From the NCBI RefSeq assembly GCF_030035675.1, contig NC_084481.1, positions 229,430,927 to 229,494,926 of the forward strand: a stretch of DNA of 64,000 nucleotides, read 5' to 3'. This DNA comes from Rhineura floridana (taxonomy: Eukaryota > Chordata > Lepidosauria > Squamata > Rhineuridae). Under the pieces are notes generated by a model. It saw only the letters and a program-made list of their open reading frames with translations, had not been told where the DNA came from and did no database searches. This document shows positions 10,433-20,722 of the stretch, one piece after another. How positions within the stretch are numbered: the first letter of the stretch is position 1; the number at the start of each line of letters is the position of its first letter. The position numbers and the translations under genes were made by a program.

Positions 10433-10604
10433 GTGTAATTCTAAACATCATTACTCAGAAGTCATATTGAATTCAACAGGGCTTACTTCCAGGTAACTGC
10501 GGTTAGGAATACAGCCTTAGGCTGCAATCCAACACATACAAGTAAGCTCTATTGGGTTCATTGGGACTTACTCCCAGGTGAGTGTGGTATGGATTGCAGC
10601 CTAA
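10433..10604. repeat. Paired short hairpin repeats (MITE-like)
   Basis: 10,517-10,604 has clean terminal inverted repeats: TTAGGCTGCAATCC at the left and GGATTGCAGCCTAA at the right, enclosing GGGACTTACTCCCAGG. An eroded relative precedes it (10,433-10,510). Non-coding; superfamily unknown. Confidence 0.65.
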
Positions 10605-10778
10605 ATCAGTGGCCACCACAATAGTTATTTTTGAAATGTCACGTGCTTGTGTTGACCTGTATTCATTGCTTCTTCAATTGTTTCTTTTTGGTTTATTGAT
10701 ATGCTGCTGTATTTGATTATATTGATGGAAATGGATTTAAAAAAAAACACGTTTTGTTGTTATTGTGAGCTGTTTTTG

Positions 10779-10960
10779 TTTTATTTATTTATTTAAAGAA
10801 TTTTCATCCCACTCTTTAGCCAAAAAGCTCCTAGAACAGTTTACAAATTGCTGAAGAGACAGCTCCCTTCCCCTAAGGCTTATAGTCTAAAAAGATGTAG
10901 TACAAAAGGAAAACAGATTGGGAGGGAGGAGGAAAGCTGAACTTTGAGCTCAACTTGGTT
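10779..10960 (-). mobile_element. L2-like LINE 3' end
   Basis: The reverse complement reads as a LINE tail ending in AAATAAATAAATAA, with the block CTCCTAGAACAGTTTACAAA in the position where other L2 tails carry CTCTCTGGGCGGTTTACAA. Decayed. Confidence 0.55.
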
Positions 10961-10984
10961 GTTGGAAAATATTAAATCAAATCA

Positions 10985-11165
10985 TAAGAAGATAAGAACG
11001 TAAGAGGAACCTGCTGGAGCAGGTTGGTGGCCCATCTAGTCCAGCATCTGCTTCTCACAGTGGCCACCCAGATGCCCCAAATGAAAGTCCACAAGCAGGA
11101 CCTGAGTGCAACACGGACTCTCCCCTCTCGTCTTCCCCAGCAACTGGTATTCAGAGGCATATCAA
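10985..11165 (-). mobile_element. CR1 LINE 3' end
   Basis: Reverse complement of the CR1 3' UTR. The octamer-like tail (AAGAAGATAAGAACGTAAGA) lies at the left, followed by GGTGGCCCATCTAGTCCAGC and AAGCAGGACCTGAGTGCAA. It is 5'-truncated. Confidence 0.85.
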
Positions 11166-11424
11166 AGTGGCATGCAAAAATTAACTCTAATCAAATCAAT
11201 CTTGTGGCAGAGTTCCACAAGCTAATTAACTGTCTAGTCTGCTTTTGGTTAAGTACTTTCTTTTGTACTTAAACTACTGTCCACCAAATTGTGTGATCCC
11301 ATCTTCCTCCAAGAGCTGTAGTGCACTGGAAACATGGAAGAAAACTCTCCCTCTTTCCCACTTTTCTCCATTCCAGGCTGGCATGATTTTATAATAATGC
11401 ACAGTGGATCTTTGCTCTCAAGTA
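11166..11424. other. Unassigned intergenic sequence
   Basis: No gene or repeat recognised. Confidence 0.4.
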
Positions 11425-11435
11425 ATCAAGTTGCT

Positions 11436-11798
11436 GGTGAGTAATGTGGTGCTGGAAAAGAGCTTTGCAGATACCATGGACTGCGAAAAAGACAAATAAT
11501 TGGGTGTTAGAACAAATTAAACCAGAACTATCACTAGAAGCTAAAATGATTAAACTGAGGTTATCGTGCTTTGGACACATAATGAGAAGACATGATTCAC
11601 TAGAAAAGGCAATAATGCTGGGAAAAACGGAAGGGAGGAGAAAAAGAGGAAGGCCAAACGAGAGATGGATTGATTCCATAAAGGAAACCACAGACGTGAA
11701 CTTACAAGATCTGAACAGGGTGGTTTATAATAGATGTTATTGGAGGCCGCTAATTCATAGGGTCGCCATAAGTCAAAATCGACTTGAAGGCACATAAC
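11436..11798 (+). mobile_element. Bov-B (RTE) LINE 3' end
   Basis: The frame from about 11,444 encodes the C-terminus of the Bov-B protein (MWCWKRALQIPWT, TNNWVLEQIKPELSLEAK, RLSCFGHIMRRHDSLEK, RKRGRPNERWIDS) and ends at the shared 3' tail GGGTCGCCATAAGTC..AATCGACTTGAAGG plus CACATAACAA. It is 5'-truncated. A probable duplication AATCAAGTTGC / AATTAAGTTGC lies at 11,425-11,435 and 11,799-11,809. The frame is open, so the insertion is fairly recent. Confidence 0.9.
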
Positions 11799-12452
11799 AA
11801 TTAAGTTGCGCACAGGGAAGATCGCAGCCTTATTACAGCCTCAGTTTCCACGTTGCTAAACAACCCCCCCCCTTCCGCCGTCGCCCTCTATCCCATTCTC
11901 AACAATGCTTATGAAAGGAGGCATTGGTATGTATAAATAAATAAATAAGCAAGCGAGCGAGCCGGCGGGCCCTTTAAAAGCCTCCTCTTCATTCTTCCCT
12001 TACTCTGTGTTTACATAACAGACCGGACGATACCATCGCGGGTTGGGTTTTTTTTTTTTTATGGAAAGGGAGAGGAGCGTTGAGGGAAGGGTGAAAGCCG
12101 CGGGGGCGGGGCCATTCCACGCCTTTTTTATGTGAGTGTGTGTGTGTGGAGGGGGAGACGCTACTTGGTCTCTCCCGATCGCCCTCTGGCAGTTGGGGCT
12201 GTTCTCGCGGCGAACGTTGGAGAGAAGGAAGCAGACGGAGGAGGCGAAGGAGAGTCCGCGCCGGGCGGGCAGGCAGGCGGGCGGGCGCGCGAAGCGAAAG
12301 CAGCGGCCGGTTCTGACCGACCGACTGACGGACGAAAAAAGAAAGAAAGAAAGAAAGAGAGCTGGGAAAACGAAGCAGCGCGGATCCGCCGACGGAGTCG
12401 TTATTTTTATTGTTATTTTTTTTTAAAAAAATTAATTTTGTGGTTGCCCCGC

Positions 12453-12464
12453 ATGGGATTGTAG
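12453..12464 (+). promoter_or_regulatory. Three-codon upstream ORF before PELI2 start
   Basis: ATG GGA TTG TAG ends 37 nt before the PELI2 start codon. If the leader includes it, ribosomes initiating here could lower or condition PELI2 translation. Its context is modest (C at -3, G at +4). Other upstream ATGs lie at 12,132, 12,136 and 12,410, the last opening an out-of-frame ORF that overlaps the PELI2 start. Function is inference only. Confidence 0.4.
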
Positions 12465-12501
12465 CGGCGACAACAAGAACAACAACAGTGGCGGCGGCCC
12501 C

Positions 12502-12578
12502 ATGTTTTCTCCCAGCCAGGAGGAGCACTGCGCGCCCAACAAGGAGCCCGTCAAATATGGGGAGCTCGTGGTACTGGG
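12502..12578 (+). CDS. PELI2: PELI2 coding exon 1 (Pellino-2 N-terminus)
   Basis: Encodes MFSPSQEEHCAPNKEPVKYG then ELVVL, plus the first two bases of a split glycine codon, followed by the donor GTAAGC at 12,579. From memory of the family, CAPNKEPVKYGELVVLG is characteristic of Pellino-2; Pellino-1 has a shorter, different N-terminus (MFSPDQENH..). Pellino proteins are RING-like E3 ubiquitin ligases that bind phosphorylated IRAK kinases through an FHA-like domain in Toll-like/IL-1 receptor signalling. This exon holds only the N-terminal lead-in. The start is the family's conserved Met, although its context is weak (C at -3, T at +4). The exon ends in phase 2 and joins exon 2 at 46,186 to restore L-G-Y-N-G. 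Confidence 0.95.
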
Positions 12579-12719
12579 GTAAGCGCCGCCGCTGCCGCCG
12601 CGCGTGCCTGGGTGTCGCGTGAGAACGCGCGTTGTGTGTGTGTACGCGCTCGCTCGCTCGTTTCGTGAGGGTTCCTGTGTGTGGTGCTTCTCGTTTTTAT
12701 TTTTCATTTCGATGACGAG

Positions 12720-13960
12720 ACTCCTCTGGGGATTTGAGGGTCTGTGTTTGTATGGGGGGGGGAATCTGTGTGTGTGTGTGTATGGGGGGGACATCCCCAA
12801 TGCGTGTGGGGTGGAGGAGAGGCGTTAATTCGAGGTGGGGAGAGGGGGAAGTGATTGGTTATGGGGTGCCTGTTGTGAGGAAAGGGCGCAGGAGGGGATT
12901 CCCCCTCCCTTTGGTTTTTTTTGTGAGTGGGGGGGGTGTTAATCCGAGCGGGGTCTGGACGAGGGGGCGCTTCGGAGGCGAGTGCTCTAGGACCCCCCTC
13001 TTTTTTTCCTTTGGAGGGATGTGTTTGTGTAAGAGGAGGAGGAGGAGGTGGTGACGGGGTGGGGGTCGAGGTTCCTTCCCCGGGAGGGGCAGGGTGAAAG
13101 GTGTTGCGAAGTGAGCGAGTTCCTCAGCTGGAGGGTTTATGATTTGGGGGGAGGGAGGGAAATGGGGGTCAGAGCAGTCGGAAGGGCCCCTTGGAGGAAG
13201 GGGGGAGTCAATGGGAGGAACTGGGGCTCGGAAGGGAGCCCTTTTTAGGGGCCAGGACAGCGTGCGTATGTGGAGAAGTATGTTTTTTGGGGGTGGGGGA
13301 GACAGCGAGAAGAAGGGAAGTGAGGAGGGGGTTCCTTTTGGTGCCTGGAAATAACTCTGGAAGGGGACTTGGGGTGTGCCTTCTTGGAGGCCCTTGAAGG
13401 AGTGGGGCGGGTTGGGGTGTGGAAGGGAGGAAACGTCTTAATCTGCTGGGTTCTCTCTCCCTCCCCAGCCCCCCCCCCCCAAAAAGAGGAGAGCTCTGAG
13501 ATGGGAATGATTCTTGGGGGTGGTGACAGATAGTGTCTGTTTAGGGGGAAGTCAACTCTTGGGAAGGGGGGAATGAGGTTGCCTTCGAATGGGATGCTGA
13601 AGGGACTCTTGTAAGAGGGCTTTTCTTCTCTCCCCCCTCCCCTTTCATATTTGGAAGCAGGAAAGCCTCTGGGGACGCTTGGTGGAACGGGGAGGCATCT
13701 GGCAGGCGTGTGTGTGCTTGCTGGGGGTGGGGCGTCTGGTGGATCAGCTGGAGGGAGGAGATGAAGAGGAGTTGGTGGCTGGGGGAAAGACCCCCGCAAA
13801 AGGGAAAAGCGAAAGGGTCCTGGTGGTGGTGGTGGTGGTGGGAGGATAAGTGGAGGCTGTGTCAGAGGGGGATGGAGGAGGCAGGAGGATTAGTGAGTGT
13901 GCTTGAGGGGTGGGAGTAGTGTGTGTGTGTGTAAAGAGATGAAAGGGTGCAGGGGAAGGC
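12720..13960 (+). other. G-rich, GC-skewed start of intron 1
   Basis: The + (non-template) strand is dominated by G runs of 3-8 (e.g. near 12,752, 12,784, 12,930, 13,145, 13,283, 13,820) with C mostly confined to a few clusters (13,464-13,482). CpGs become fewer than in 11,940-12,640. Such G skew just past a CpG-island promoter is the pattern associated with co-transcriptional R-loops and G-quadruplexes. GT and GGT microsatellites occur at 13,819-13,840 and 13,919-13,932. Confidence 0.65.
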
Positions 13961-14067
13961 GAGGGAGGGGCAGGCAGGTGCTAGCGTGCCTGGGGCCCTG
14001 TGTGCCCTGTGCTGAAAGTTAACTGATGGCAACAGAAATTAAATTGATTCGTTCCTGTTTGGCTTTA

Positions 14068-14225
14068 ACATAAGAGCCAGCTGCATCAGGCCAGTGGCCC
14101 ATCTAGTGCAGCATCCTGTTCTCACAGTGGCCAACCAGTTGCCCTTGGAAAACCCGCAAGCAAGACCTGAGTGCAATGTAGAAGAGGAGTCCGAATTCAT
14201 TAACAGTGGGCTGGTCCTCCACACG
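14068..14225 (-). mobile_element. CR1 LINE 3' end
   Basis: Reverse complement of the CR1 3' UTR: AACATAAGAGCCAGCTGCAT, CAGGCCAGTGGCCCATCTAG, GTTCTCACAGTGGCCAACCA, AAGACCTGAGTGCAATG. 5'-truncated. Confidence 0.85.
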
Positions 14226-16830
14226 CCAGTCAGCTGTTCATTTTCGCCATCTTCTCCTGGGGTGCAAGTATTTGGGTGGGTGCACTGCTGAGGAGGTGCT
14301 GCAAGGAACTTCAATTGACCAATGAGTGTGACTTTTGTGCTCCTGAGCGTTGGGACTGGTTGTGTGGCCCTGCAATGGTCGGGGGTGGATGGGCTTTTTT
14401 TACAGCAGATGTTAGTCACAGCTTGTAAGGAGGACATGTGCTGTGGTTAATCTCTGACCTATAGTGCAGACAGTTGTCTTGGAGCTTACATTTGCCTCTG
14501 GCCTAAAATGTACTGGAGGACTGGATTCCCCTCCTTTCTCGGTGGAGGCCTGAAGGATTACCAGGCATAATAGCTGGACTTGTTACATGGGAGCAGTAAA
14601 GCTGAGGGCTGTGTGCTCAGTCCTCTGAGGCATGCACTGTTTCAGGGGAAGGGAGAAATTTGTTAGTGTATTCCAGCTTGGGTAGATGTTAAAGTAGCCT
14701 TACAACATTCCCAAGCAGGCAATATTATAGCAGCAGAGAGGTTCACAAACCCTCTTTTCTAAGTTCATCACGTACAGAGGAACGTGCAAAAAGATTATCC
14801 TCTGTGCAGATCCAAGTCTGCAGAAGGCTACTCCTGCCTTTCAGATGCACTTGTAATTAAAGGTTTCATGCCATCCTGTTCCTGACTCCTGGCAGTGTAT
14901 TATTTACTGCAATACATGTTGCTTTGTTTCCCCAGATGGTAGGTAGTATTGGTGAAGCAGACTGGATGGTGGAGTGTGGGTGGGATATATAATAGATGGA
15001 GGACGCTTCTAGCTCACTGCCAGTTTATGGGGAGGGGGTGATTTGTGCAATCCGCTTGGTGTTATGCTTCAGCTCTGCTGTTCTGGCTTGGAGCATCGCT
15101 GCTGAGTGCCATAGAAGCTGATACTGAACGTAAGACATCTAAGCCCTTGTTCGCTGAGCCCCAGCAAGTCCTGCAAGTGTGTTTAATCTTGACAGCTGAA
15201 CATGCATAAAATGTACAGCAGGCAAGTGAACTTGTTTGATCAAATAAAACAAAGCATGAAAACGAGTTGTGAAGAATAGCTCGCTGCATGGAAAAACCAC
15301 CCCATCTGTGAAATAATGCTGTGGAGTACAATCTAGTAAATATTAGCTGTTTTTGGACTTATCCAAAAGTGTGCAAGATCAATGGACTTGAACAAAACCA
15401 GTAGCAGAAAACTGCTCTTACTTTAGCCTTCTGTTCTAGGTAAACCTTTGTTGTCTATCGTGTGAGTTTCTTAGCTGTGTTTGGTAGCACAAGGAATCTG
15501 TCAAAATCTGGTTACTAAGGAATGGATTATTTCAGCAATTGCTATGAAAATGAAACATGACTTCAAATACTTGACAGGTTTGGGAAGTGGCAAAGCTGTT
15601 TATCTCAGCAGTTTCAGGTGGAAAAATCCATGTTAAGTTGCTAACAGCCGAGAGTGGTTTACTTGGAGTGGTGGCATGCTGAAAACAAGGGGAACCTCAG
15701 CTGTGCTGCTCAGGTTGTGTCATTTCTGGAACTCCCTATTTAATGTCCAATCCTCAATTTAATTAGCTAACACAGATTCATTTTGTGTTGCAGCTGCTTG
15801 CTTGTGCACAGCTGGAATCATAGAAATAAATGAGGTGTGGTTTTTAATACTAGTTGAAAGTACGTAAGTGCAGGACACTTTGGCTGCCATTTGAACTTTA
15901 GTTTTGTTTCTAAATATTTGTTAAAGGATGTTCTTATTGATTGTTTTCTGTGAACAAATGTATCCTCGAGCCCTGTGGCTGTTTTTATTGCGCTGTGAAA
16001 TAATAAACATTTTTTATCACCTTTTCTCAGTAGCCTGTGGTGTTGGATTTAGGGTTTTGTTTTTCTCTGTATTGTACACTGTGGTCCCCCCGCGCTTCCC
16101 AATGTTGTTTTGTGGAAGCATTTGAGATTTCTTATACCATATCTACATAATAGATACATATTTTTAATTAATGTGTAAAAGTACCTGCTGCCAGTGTTCA
16201 TAAAATTAACACTAAAGAAACTTTGGCTTTTTTTAAAAACTGAAGCAGTTCTTCAGCTGTGCTGGTGACACATTTAATCCTCTCCTGGCTAGATTGTAGC
16301 AAACCTCATTTCAAAAGACAGGAAGGTATTAAGGCTAGAATTTCATGACAAAAAAAATATGTTGTGCAGACTGAGGGTGAGCGTTTGGGATTGAGCCAAA
16401 ACCAATTTACGGTAGTCAGTTTAGGAAAAGACTAGATTTTTAAGTTGTTTTACTCAAAAAACCTATCTCTCTTTTCAACATGCTTAATTATTCAGTAGTG
16501 CCACAAATAACATTTTGCTATTTTCCCCCAGAATTGGATCGTTAGTAGGAAATAATCACAGAACAGCTTGAACATCTGTTCAGCATTCTAAAAAAAGTAG
16601 ACAGAATAAGTTATCTTTGTGTAATGTCATGCCATTACCAGTGCCTGAAAATGAAGAACTCCAGGTAACAAGGTTTTGAATGAGATAATCACATCCTTGG
16701 AGGATTAGAAATAACTTGAATGGTTTGCGGTTTAGAGGTGTTATTGTAATCATAACAGTGCATCTTCTAGTGACAGTTGCTGTATTGTGGATATAGTTCA
16801 GACTTCATGAGTGTATATGTAAAATTTCAA
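14226..16830. other. Intron 1 sequence without recognised features
   Basis: About 2.6 kb of moderately AT-rich DNA. I found no repeat family, exon or RNA gene. It may include conserved regulatory DNA, which cannot be judged without an alignment. Confidence 0.4.
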
Positions 16831-16834
16831 TTTT

Positions 16835-17270
16835 TTTGGCCCCAATATGCATCACTTTACCCTTGCTTACATTGAATTGATTTGCCATCTTACTGCCCAT
16901 TCACCTAATTGGGAGATATCCTTTTGGAGCTTTTTGAAATACTTTTTTGTTTTAACCATCCTGAACAATTTGATATCATCAGCAGACTTACCACCTCACC
17001 ACTCACTCCTAATTCTACATAATTTATGTACAAATTAAAAAACATAAGTTCTAATACTGGACCTTGGGGAACTCCACTGTCTACATTCCTCCATTGGGAG
17101 AACTCGCCATTCATTCATATTCTCTCATTTTTCTTAACCATTTACTGATCCACAAGAGGACTTCTCTTATTCCATGATTGCTAAGGTTACTCAGGAGTCT
17201 TTGGTAACATATTTAGATTTTCAAAAGGCTTTTCACAAAGTGCATAGTGTCAACTGGATACTTTATTTTA
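16835..17270 (-). mobile_element. CR1 LINE reverse-transcriptase fragment
   Basis: The reverse complement encodes a decayed RT segment. SGVPQGPVLELMFFNLYINY matches the conserved S-G-V-P-Q-G-[ST]-x-L-x-P-x-L-F-x-[IL]-Y-[IV]-N motif, with D of the later catalytic motif lost. The region upstream of motif 7 continues to about 17,250 (FQKAFHKV-like). It is an internal fragment lacking both the 5' and 3' end. Confidence 0.75.
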
Positions 17271-17735
17271 GTAAAGATTAGGAATAGTGAATCTGTCAAA
17301 TTTGGTTTCTCTTAATTTCCTAGTTTCTCATTTTCCCAGTCTTAAGTGCAGTTCTCCACGTTTCAGCAGCAGTTTGTGAATTTGTTGAAAAAAACTTCTC
17401 ATGAAAATTCATCAGCATTTTAATGCAAAAATTTCCTATAATATGCATGTCTGTGTGCAATTTCCCCTAATACATACATCTTTGCAAAACAATTTCCTCC
17501 TAATATATGTTTTTGTATATTATTTTTATGAATATGTGCATTTGTATGCACACTTTACCTTGATATATGCATTTTTGTGCACATTAGTTGGCTGGAGAAC
17601 TGCACTGTGGAATTTGAAGAAGTGTGAATTTCAAAGGATGGCTATGTTCTGGTCCGGTATTGTTTCAGAAAGAATTAGGTAGGTTTGCCTTTAAATGTGA
17701 ATTGAATCTAATTATTATAGGTATATAACACAAGA
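17271..17735. other. AT-rich intron 1 sequence, unassigned
   Basis: 17,400-17,600 has a loose periodicity of about 35-40 bp, with repeated forms of ATATATGCATTTTTGTGCACA, suggesting a decayed minisatellite. No coding match. Confidence 0.4.
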
Positions 17736-18606
17736 ATATATTTCACATATACGCTCATGGGGCCTGAACTGGCGGTGACCGACCAGGAGAGAGACCTCGG
17801 GGTTGTAGTGGACAGCACGATGAAAATGTCGACCCAGTGTGCGGCAGCTGTGAAAAAGGCAAATTCCATGCTAGCAATAATTAGGAAAGGTATTGAAAAT
17901 AAAACAGCCGATATCATAATGCCATTGTATAAATCTATGGTGCGACCGCATTTGGAATACTGTGTACAGTTCTGGTCGCCTCATCTCAAAAAGGATATTA
18001 TAGAGTTGGAAAAGGTTCAGAAGAGGGCAACCAGAATGATCAAGGGGATGGAGCGACTCCCTTACGAGGAAAGGTTGCAGCATTTGGGGCTTTTTAGTTT
18101 AGAGAAAAGGCGGGTCAGAGGAGACATGATAGAAGTGTATAAAATTATGCATGGCATTGAGAAAGTGGATAGAGAAAGGTTCTTCTCCCTCTCTCATAAT
18201 ACTAGAACTCGTGGACATTCAAAGAAGCTGAATGTTGGAAGATTCAGGACAGACAAAAGGAAGTACTTCTTTACTCAGCGCATAGTTAAACTATGGAATT
18301 TGCTCCCACAAGATGCGGTAATGGCCACCAGCTTGGATGGCTTTAAAAGAAGATTAGACAAATTCATGGAGGACAGGGCTATCAATGGCTACTAGCCGTG
18401 ATGGCTGTGCTCTGCCACCCTAGTCAGAGGCAGCATGCTTCTGAAAACCAGTTGCCGGAAGCCTCAGGAGGGGAGAGTGTTCTTGCACTCGGGTCCTGCT
18501 TGTGGGCTTCCCCCAGGCACCTGGTTGGCCACTGTGAGAACAGGATGCTGGACTAGATGGGCCACTGGCCTGATCCAGCAGGCTCTTCTTATGTTCTTAT
18601 GTTCTT
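17736..18606 (+). mobile_element. CR1 LINE, C-terminal ORF2 plus complete 3' end
   Basis: A 212-residue open frame (17,757-18,395) encodes the C-terminal part of CR1 ORF2: SMLAIIRKGIENKTADIIM, LYKSMVRPHLEYCVQFWSPH, LEKVQKRATRMIKGMERLPY, GHSKKLNVGRFRTDKRKYFF, QRIVKLWNLLP. The 3' UTR ends in repeated TTCTTATG, the terminal octamer of this subfamily. It is 5'-truncated. The intact frame shows it is one of the youngest CR1 copies in the window and a useful reference for the other fragments. Confidence 0.93.
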
Positions 18607-18740
18607 AAGAATCAAAATGAATGTCCAAATGGCCAGGGCACTTTATGCATGTTTATTTTTGCTTATGGCATAATGTTGCTGATGCAAAGTAACCGCTATC
18701 TTCATACAAGAAACACTGGTTTAAGGTCAGTGGGATATAC

Positions 18741-19311
18741 AAGGGCCCATCCATATGAGTATATAATCTGCAGTGTTACAGCTTTGTGTCCTCATTAATT
18801 CACTGTTGTCCATATGACGTTGCAAGCTAATAGTATTGGCTTTTTGCATTCACAAATTCGCATTAGAAATACCACTGAAAAACCGATAAGCTTTCCTAAA
18901 CCGATAATCGCATGAACATCTGTGGGCGTGGACAAAATGCCGCAGACTTATCTGCAGTAGGCAGTCCATGGGCTTTCCTTCGACATATCCCAAGCCCCTT
19001 GTCTCCCCACCCAATAGCACATCCACAAACCTGCACATGCGTGAGAATTAAAAAAAGATATACATTTCTGCACTCTTCTGAAAAAGTGTGCAAAAAGCAA
19101 ATGACTGTGATGGACCAATCAGTGAAAAGGCGTGGACTTAGGGGAGTGGCCAGTGCTAAAGCAAAAAGAAACAAAAACCAGTCCACATGTATGGACGCTT
19201 GATAATTGGGTTTTCACAATAATCTGACCACAAACAGGACATGTATGGATCTCGAGGCCACCAACCAAATCTGGAAAATGTGGATTTTGCGGTTAGGTAT
19301 GGATGGACCCT
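18741..19311. mobile_element. Non-autonomous DNA transposon, unnamed family
   Basis: Ends are inverted copies: AGGGCCCATCCATA at 18,742 and TATGGATGGACCCT ending at 19,310. The interior (570 bp) is non-coding, with further inverted pieces such as ACCGATAAGC/ACCGATAATC. A second partial copy at 891-936 shows this is a dispersed family. I could not identify a convincing target duplication, so the superfamily is open. Confidence 0.65.
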
Positions 19312-19489
19312 AAGTCAGTGAAGCAAGGAAACCCATGCAGCACATAACAACCAGTTTCTGAAGAGGCCTTCAGCAACCTGAGAACTGGGCAGCCTCCCCT
19401 TCCTGGTACTACTTAAGATCTGTTTGCCCTGACGGAAGGCAGAAACGAACAAGCTCACGCCAAGGAGCTAGTGTCATCAGCTCCTGAAG
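19312..19489. other. Unassigned intron 1 sequence
   Basis: No gene or repeat recognised; probably older repeat debris. Confidence 0.35.
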
Positions 19490-19598
19490 TTGGTTTGAGA
19501 ATATTTTGTACTATTTGCTTGTGTTAATATTTTAAATTGTAAACCACATTGGATTCCATGGTAGAAAGGCAGTTTATAAATGCATTAAAGAAATAGTA
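19490..19598 (+). repeat. L2-like LINE tail
   Basis: TTTAAATTGTAAACCACATT and AAAGGCAGTTTATAAATGCA followed by an A-rich end are the standard last 100 bp of a vertebrate L2-type LINE. Confidence 0.55.
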
Positions 19599-20447
19599 AC
19601 AAATAGTTTGGTTTTATAGTATATGTAACAACAAATGGCTTTTGGTGCTTTTTTAAAAAAGAAGGAAAAGCTAAAAGTACTCTCTGTGGCCTATTGCCCT
19701 GAAATTGTTCTTATCCTTTGGGGCTACTGAAATATTTAGGTGACAAACATACTTTCAAACTACTCTAGCACTTGACAGTTATTACCCATATCCAGTCCTC
19801 TTCAAAGAATCAATTTTTACAGACGTTACAGTATATTAAAAGGGCACTTGAGAAGCTTATCCTTTGGATTGACTTTGTTCCTCAGGTGTAATGCTTTGAT
19901 GCAGAGACCATGTACTTCAAAGGGATTTAGAATGTGCCTTCCAGATACATGGTCCAGCTAAAATGGTAGCTGTTGTAACTGCTATGCCTCTAGTTGCATC
20001 ATGCAACCTATTTGATAGCCTGTGCTTGGTGAGCACCATCTTGCCAAAAAAAACCCAAAACATAAAGTAAAAACATTAATGCAAGAACTACGACATGTCC
20101 CCTAGAGCCTAGAGCACCCGTACATTAATGCACAGTCCGACAGTCATGCTATCCATACTCAAAGTCCACAGCATTAGCACCAATTAGGATACCTAAATAT
20201 ACTCTGTATTGCTGGTAATAGCTCTTCTGCTCTCCCTTCTGGGCAATGGCTGCTGTGTTAAAACTGGTTTTTAATTAGATGTTTGATGGTTAGGTAGGAT
20301 TCAGATCTCACAAACAGTCAGATACATCGGTTTTCAGGAATAGGGAACTTTCTTAATCCATATGTTCAGTTCCAAAGACAAAACAGACTGAGGTATCCTG
20401 CAAGCTAAAGACCACAGGGTGTAACAGAGGTTCCTCAGCCTCACCTT
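19599..20447. other. Intron 1 sequence without recognised features
   Basis: No gene or repeat recognised. Confidence 0.4.
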
Positions 20448-20722
20448 CTTTGAAGAAAAAAAAAACGGCTCACTTAATCAGTTGAGCTGGTTGGAAATCC
20501 TAGCTCCGTCCGAGCTGCTGGAAGACCTTCTTTCACAGAATTCCAGCCTCCAACAAACACAACAAAGCTCTGTGGAAAATCTCTACGTTTCTTCCTTATC
20601 TGGAAGACATTTTCCCCAGTCAAAAAGCCCTTCTGACTGGTTTTAAAACTGAAAAAGTTTCCACCAGGACGGGAGCCCGTCCCAGAGGCAGCACAGGCGG
20701 AGTGATCCTCCTGGGAAGTCCC
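20448..20722 (-). mobile_element. 5'-end-only fragment of the L1-derived (half-L1-like) family
   Basis: Reverse complement matches the 5' UTR of the elements at 2,946, 50,493 and 54,358: GGGACTTCCCAGGAGGATCA at the 5' terminus, CGGGCTCCCGTCCTGG, CCAGTCAGAAGGGCTTTTTG and a GGAAACGTAGAGAT-like block. It stops at an A-run (20,455-20,465). L1-type insertion normally loses the 5' end, so a piece holding only the 5' end implies deletion, a template switch or another family using this promoter. Confidence 0.75.

Larger units (their letters stand above)
11940..12640 (+). promoter_or_regulatory. PELI2: PELI2 CpG-island promoter and 5' leader
   Basis: CpG density rises sharply here relative to the flanks. 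An Sp1-type GC box (GGGGGCGGGGCC) lies at 12,102-12,113, and a TTTAAAAG element at about 11,971 could act as a weak TATA-like site. A GT run follows at 12,131-12,150. The transcription start is not readable from sequence; a site between about 12,110 and 12,250 would give a leader of 250-390 nt. The leader contains GGCAGGCAGGCGGGC repeats, a (GAAA) run and a T/A-rich stretch at 12,410-12,440, all unusual for a GC-rich leader. Confidence 0.75.

Noticed and set aside
12132-12464. 110-codon open frame upstream of PELI2
   Set aside because: Composition reflects the GC- and GAAA-rich leader; no domain or family resemblance. Treated as leader sequence with upstream ATGs.
11989-12528. 179-codon minus-strand frame across the promoter
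   Set aside because: Antisense to the leader and exon 1, low-complexity translation; a divergent gene is possible but nothing supports it.
13245-13799. 184-codon minus-strand frame opposite the G-rich intron start
   Set aside because: Proline/serine-rich translation is what a G-rich strand gives on the other side. No start context, splice signal or known motif.
12720-13960. Telomere-like or satellite DNA
   Set aside because: G runs are irregular with no repeat unit; better explained as GC-skewed intron start.
17757-18395. 212-codon open frame as a possible host gene
   Set aside because: It is the C-terminus of CR1 ORF2 followed by the CR1 3' UTR and tail; a transposon gene fragment.
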